Shown here one piece after another: positions 62,732 through 64,000 of a DNA stretch of 64,000 nt. How positions within the stretch are numbered: position 1 is the first letter of the stretch; each line of letters starts with the position of its first letter. A program made the translations under genes and the position numbers. The notes beneath the pieces are model-generated. The model did no database searches. It was not told the origin of the DNA and saw nothing but the letters and a program-made list of their open reading frames with translations. The DNA is from MED-G105 sp038522945 (GTDB lineage: Bacteria; Pseudomonadota; Alphaproteobacteria; Caulobacterales; Parvularculaceae): assembly GCA_038522945.1 (NCBI GenBank), contig JBCBJV010000002.1, forward strand, positions 248,001 through 312,000, read 5' to 3'.

Positions 62732-64000
62732 ATGGCGAGCGTTAAGAAGAGCAGACCGACGGAGACCAAAGAGGCCGGGGGCAAGTTCTACTGGTGGAAA
62801 AGTGGGACCGCGGTGAGAACCGAGCCTGAGGTCGAAGATGGCGACAGTCCGACTTCTCAAGAAACCTTACCCCATGATGACGAGCGAAACGGTCGAAGCG
62901 CGCCGAGGAGCGGCGAGCAAGAACGCGAAGATCGCTACTCCAAATGGGTCCGTGACGCAGATGAGAGCAATGAGTTCTTTCGCGACGGCCGCGAGCGCAC
63001 GGGGAGCCGGCCGACGCCAGAACAAGATCGGGATAATGATCGCCGGGATAGTCTTCCCAGAGAGGATGCGCGTGCTGAAGTCGAGCGTGTCGAGGAACGA
63101 GGGCCCAATCCTGGCAGATCATTCCGAGCCCTGGACTACCGTGATGAGCCTGTAGGCCTCGAAGATAGGGTTTCCAATCAGGCGCCGCTTTATGATGAAG
63201 GTCGCGCCGACCGCGGGCCGTATCGTGACGAGCCTTCCGTAGGCAGAGTTGACGAGCGTGAATATCGTGAAGAGTATCCCGAGGTGGATCAGCGACCAGA
63301 CTTTGACCAACGTTCTGGCGATAAAGATCGCGACAAGTATCGCGCCCACAGCGAAGACGTCCGTGATGAGGATTACCGCGATGAAGCAAGTCGCGAAGGC
63401 AATTATCACGACGAAGACTACCGCAATGAAAATTTCCGTGACGAAGATTCTCGCGACCGGGATGGCCGTGAGCAGGAAAGTGTTGATACTGATTATCAAA
63501 GAGATGATCGCGGCTACGATGATGAAGAGACAATCCGTGTAGAGCCGATCGAGGATGATGGCTATCGCGGACCATTCTCAAATTTCGACCCGAGCCGCGA
63601 CCGCTATGGCCGCTTCATTGACGCAGACGACGCAAACAAACCGAAATTCACAAAATCGGTGATCGTCGCTGCAGCAACTGCGCCATTTGTGTTCGTGGTC
63701 GCAACTGTCGCTGGCCTTGCCCTCTTTGGTCCGGATGAGGAAAATGTGGCAGGCATTGCTGGATCGACTTTAAGCCAGTCAGCAGCGCTTTCCTCAACGG
63801 GGTCTGGCGCAGCGACGTCATCAGAGGCTGGTGGGAGCACGTCGGTTGCCGGCCAGCGCGCCATTCAAGCAACGCAGGTTTCAAACGCGGGGCCCGTTTC
63901 GCAAAATCCGGGCCCGGTCATCGTGCCGTCCGGTGCAGATATTCTGCATGTTTCCCTTGATGGTGACCGTCTTGCCTTGACGGTCACCGCAGAGGGCGGG
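62732..64000 (+). CDS. Charged single-pass membrane protein, 3'-truncated by the window
   Basis: 423 codons are open with no stop to base 64000, so the protein continues. ATG 62732 has gagg 6 bases upstream. Residues about 1-300 are extremely charged and repetitive, dominated by Asp, Glu, Arg and Tyr in YRDE-like units (DYRDEAS, DEDYRNENFRDED, YHDED). A single TM occurs near residue 308-332 (VIVAAATAPFVFVVATVAGL) and is followed by a Ser/Gly/Thr-rich linker and the start of a possibly folded region (ILHVSLDGDRLALTVTAEGG). No family recognised. Divergent from rluD. Confidence 0.75.
   Translation, partial: MASVKKSRPTETKEAGGKFYWWKSGTAVRTEPEVEDGDSPTSQETLPHDDERNGRSAPRSGEQEREDRYSKWVRDADESNEFFRDGRERTGSRPTPEQDRDNDRRDSLPREDARAEVERVEERGPNPGRSFRALDYRDEPVGLEDRVSNQAPLYDEGRADRGPYRDEPSVGRVDEREYREEYPEVDQRPDFDQRSGDKDRDKYRAHSEDVRDEDYRDEASREGNYHDEDYRNENFRDEDSRDRDGREQESVDTDYQRDDRGYDDEETIRVEPIEDDGYRGPFSNFDPSRDRYGRFIDADDANKPKFTKSVIVAAATAPFVFVVATVAGLALFGPDEENVAGIAGSTLSQSAALSSTGSGAATSSEAGGSTSVAGQRAIQATQVSNAGPVSQNPGPVIVPSGADILHVSLDGDRLALTVTAEGG

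Noticed and set aside
62742..63581. Long minus-strand open frame opposite the charged membrane protein
   Set aside because: It mirrors the strongly periodic plus-strand charged repeats (HRD-like translation), lacks a ribosome site and has no family similarity.

Overview
The window looks like a chromosomal segment of a free-living, probably aquatic alphaproteobacterium. Evidence: the gene orders FYDLN_acid-aroA-cmk-rpsA, mutM-rpsT-dnaA-dnaN-recF-gyrB, DUF374-waaA-lpxK and rluD/rpoH; alphaproteobacterial marker families (FYDLN_acid, DUF2093, DUF4170); and moderately high GC codon use with GTG and TTG starts. Parvularculales or Hyphomonadaceae-like Caulobacterales would fit, but the placement is inference. 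No phage, classical insertion sequence, CRISPR array or rRNA operon was seen; one tRNA gene is present.

Layout. 1-11.4 kb: the 3' part of thiC, a 38-residue lysine-rich protein with a TTG start, and envelope or lipoprotein genes (DUF2490 barrel, acidic lipoprotein, glutathione peroxidase, a 650-aa orphan lipoprotein, a thioredoxin-like lipoprotein), an aminotransferase, rfbD, tRNA-Ala and FYDLN_acid. 11.5-24.6 kb: housekeeping core aroA-cmk-rpsA, mutM, rpsT, then dnaA-dnaN-recF-gyrB; the DnaA is unusually divergent. 24.6-31.2 kb: a TPR protein, xseA-DUF2093, an M23 peptidase, and an iron-storage pair (bfd, bfr) with two Fur-box-like palindromes and a Kazal-domain lipoprotein overlapping bfr. 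31.2-39.5 kb: lipid A/Kdo functions (LpxL-like acyltransferase, lpxK, waaA, DUF374 acyltransferase, an oppositely oriented MsbA-type exporter), then a phosphatase, DUF4170 and PmbA.

39.6-53.2 kb: GST, glutamine amidotransferase, a PGPGW-like membrane protein, ubiD, a secreted lectin-like protein, acyl-CoA synthetase, an uncharacterised membrane protein beside a TonB-like protein, a Tag-like glycosylase, an orphan gene inside an inverted-repeat-bounded segment, DUF805 and ahcY. ahcY has a strong terminator and a palindromic candidate operator. 53.3-64 kb: lipoproteins, a PA14/PEP-CTERM-like protein, an NAD-dependent epimerase-like protein, DUF2147, thpR, a low-molecular-weight phosphatase, a triple hairpin repeat, DUF1993, a sirtuin, an isoprenylcysteine-methyltransferase-like protein, a TadG-like protein, rpoH, rluD, and a large open gene for a charged single-pass membrane protein that runs off the window.

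Most of the window is ordinary core genome. The best candidates for something undescribed are the bounded orphan gene at 50.3-51.1 kb, the charged membrane protein at the right edge, the divergent dnaA with its AT-rich upstream region, and the iterated terminator-like hairpins at 57.2 kb.
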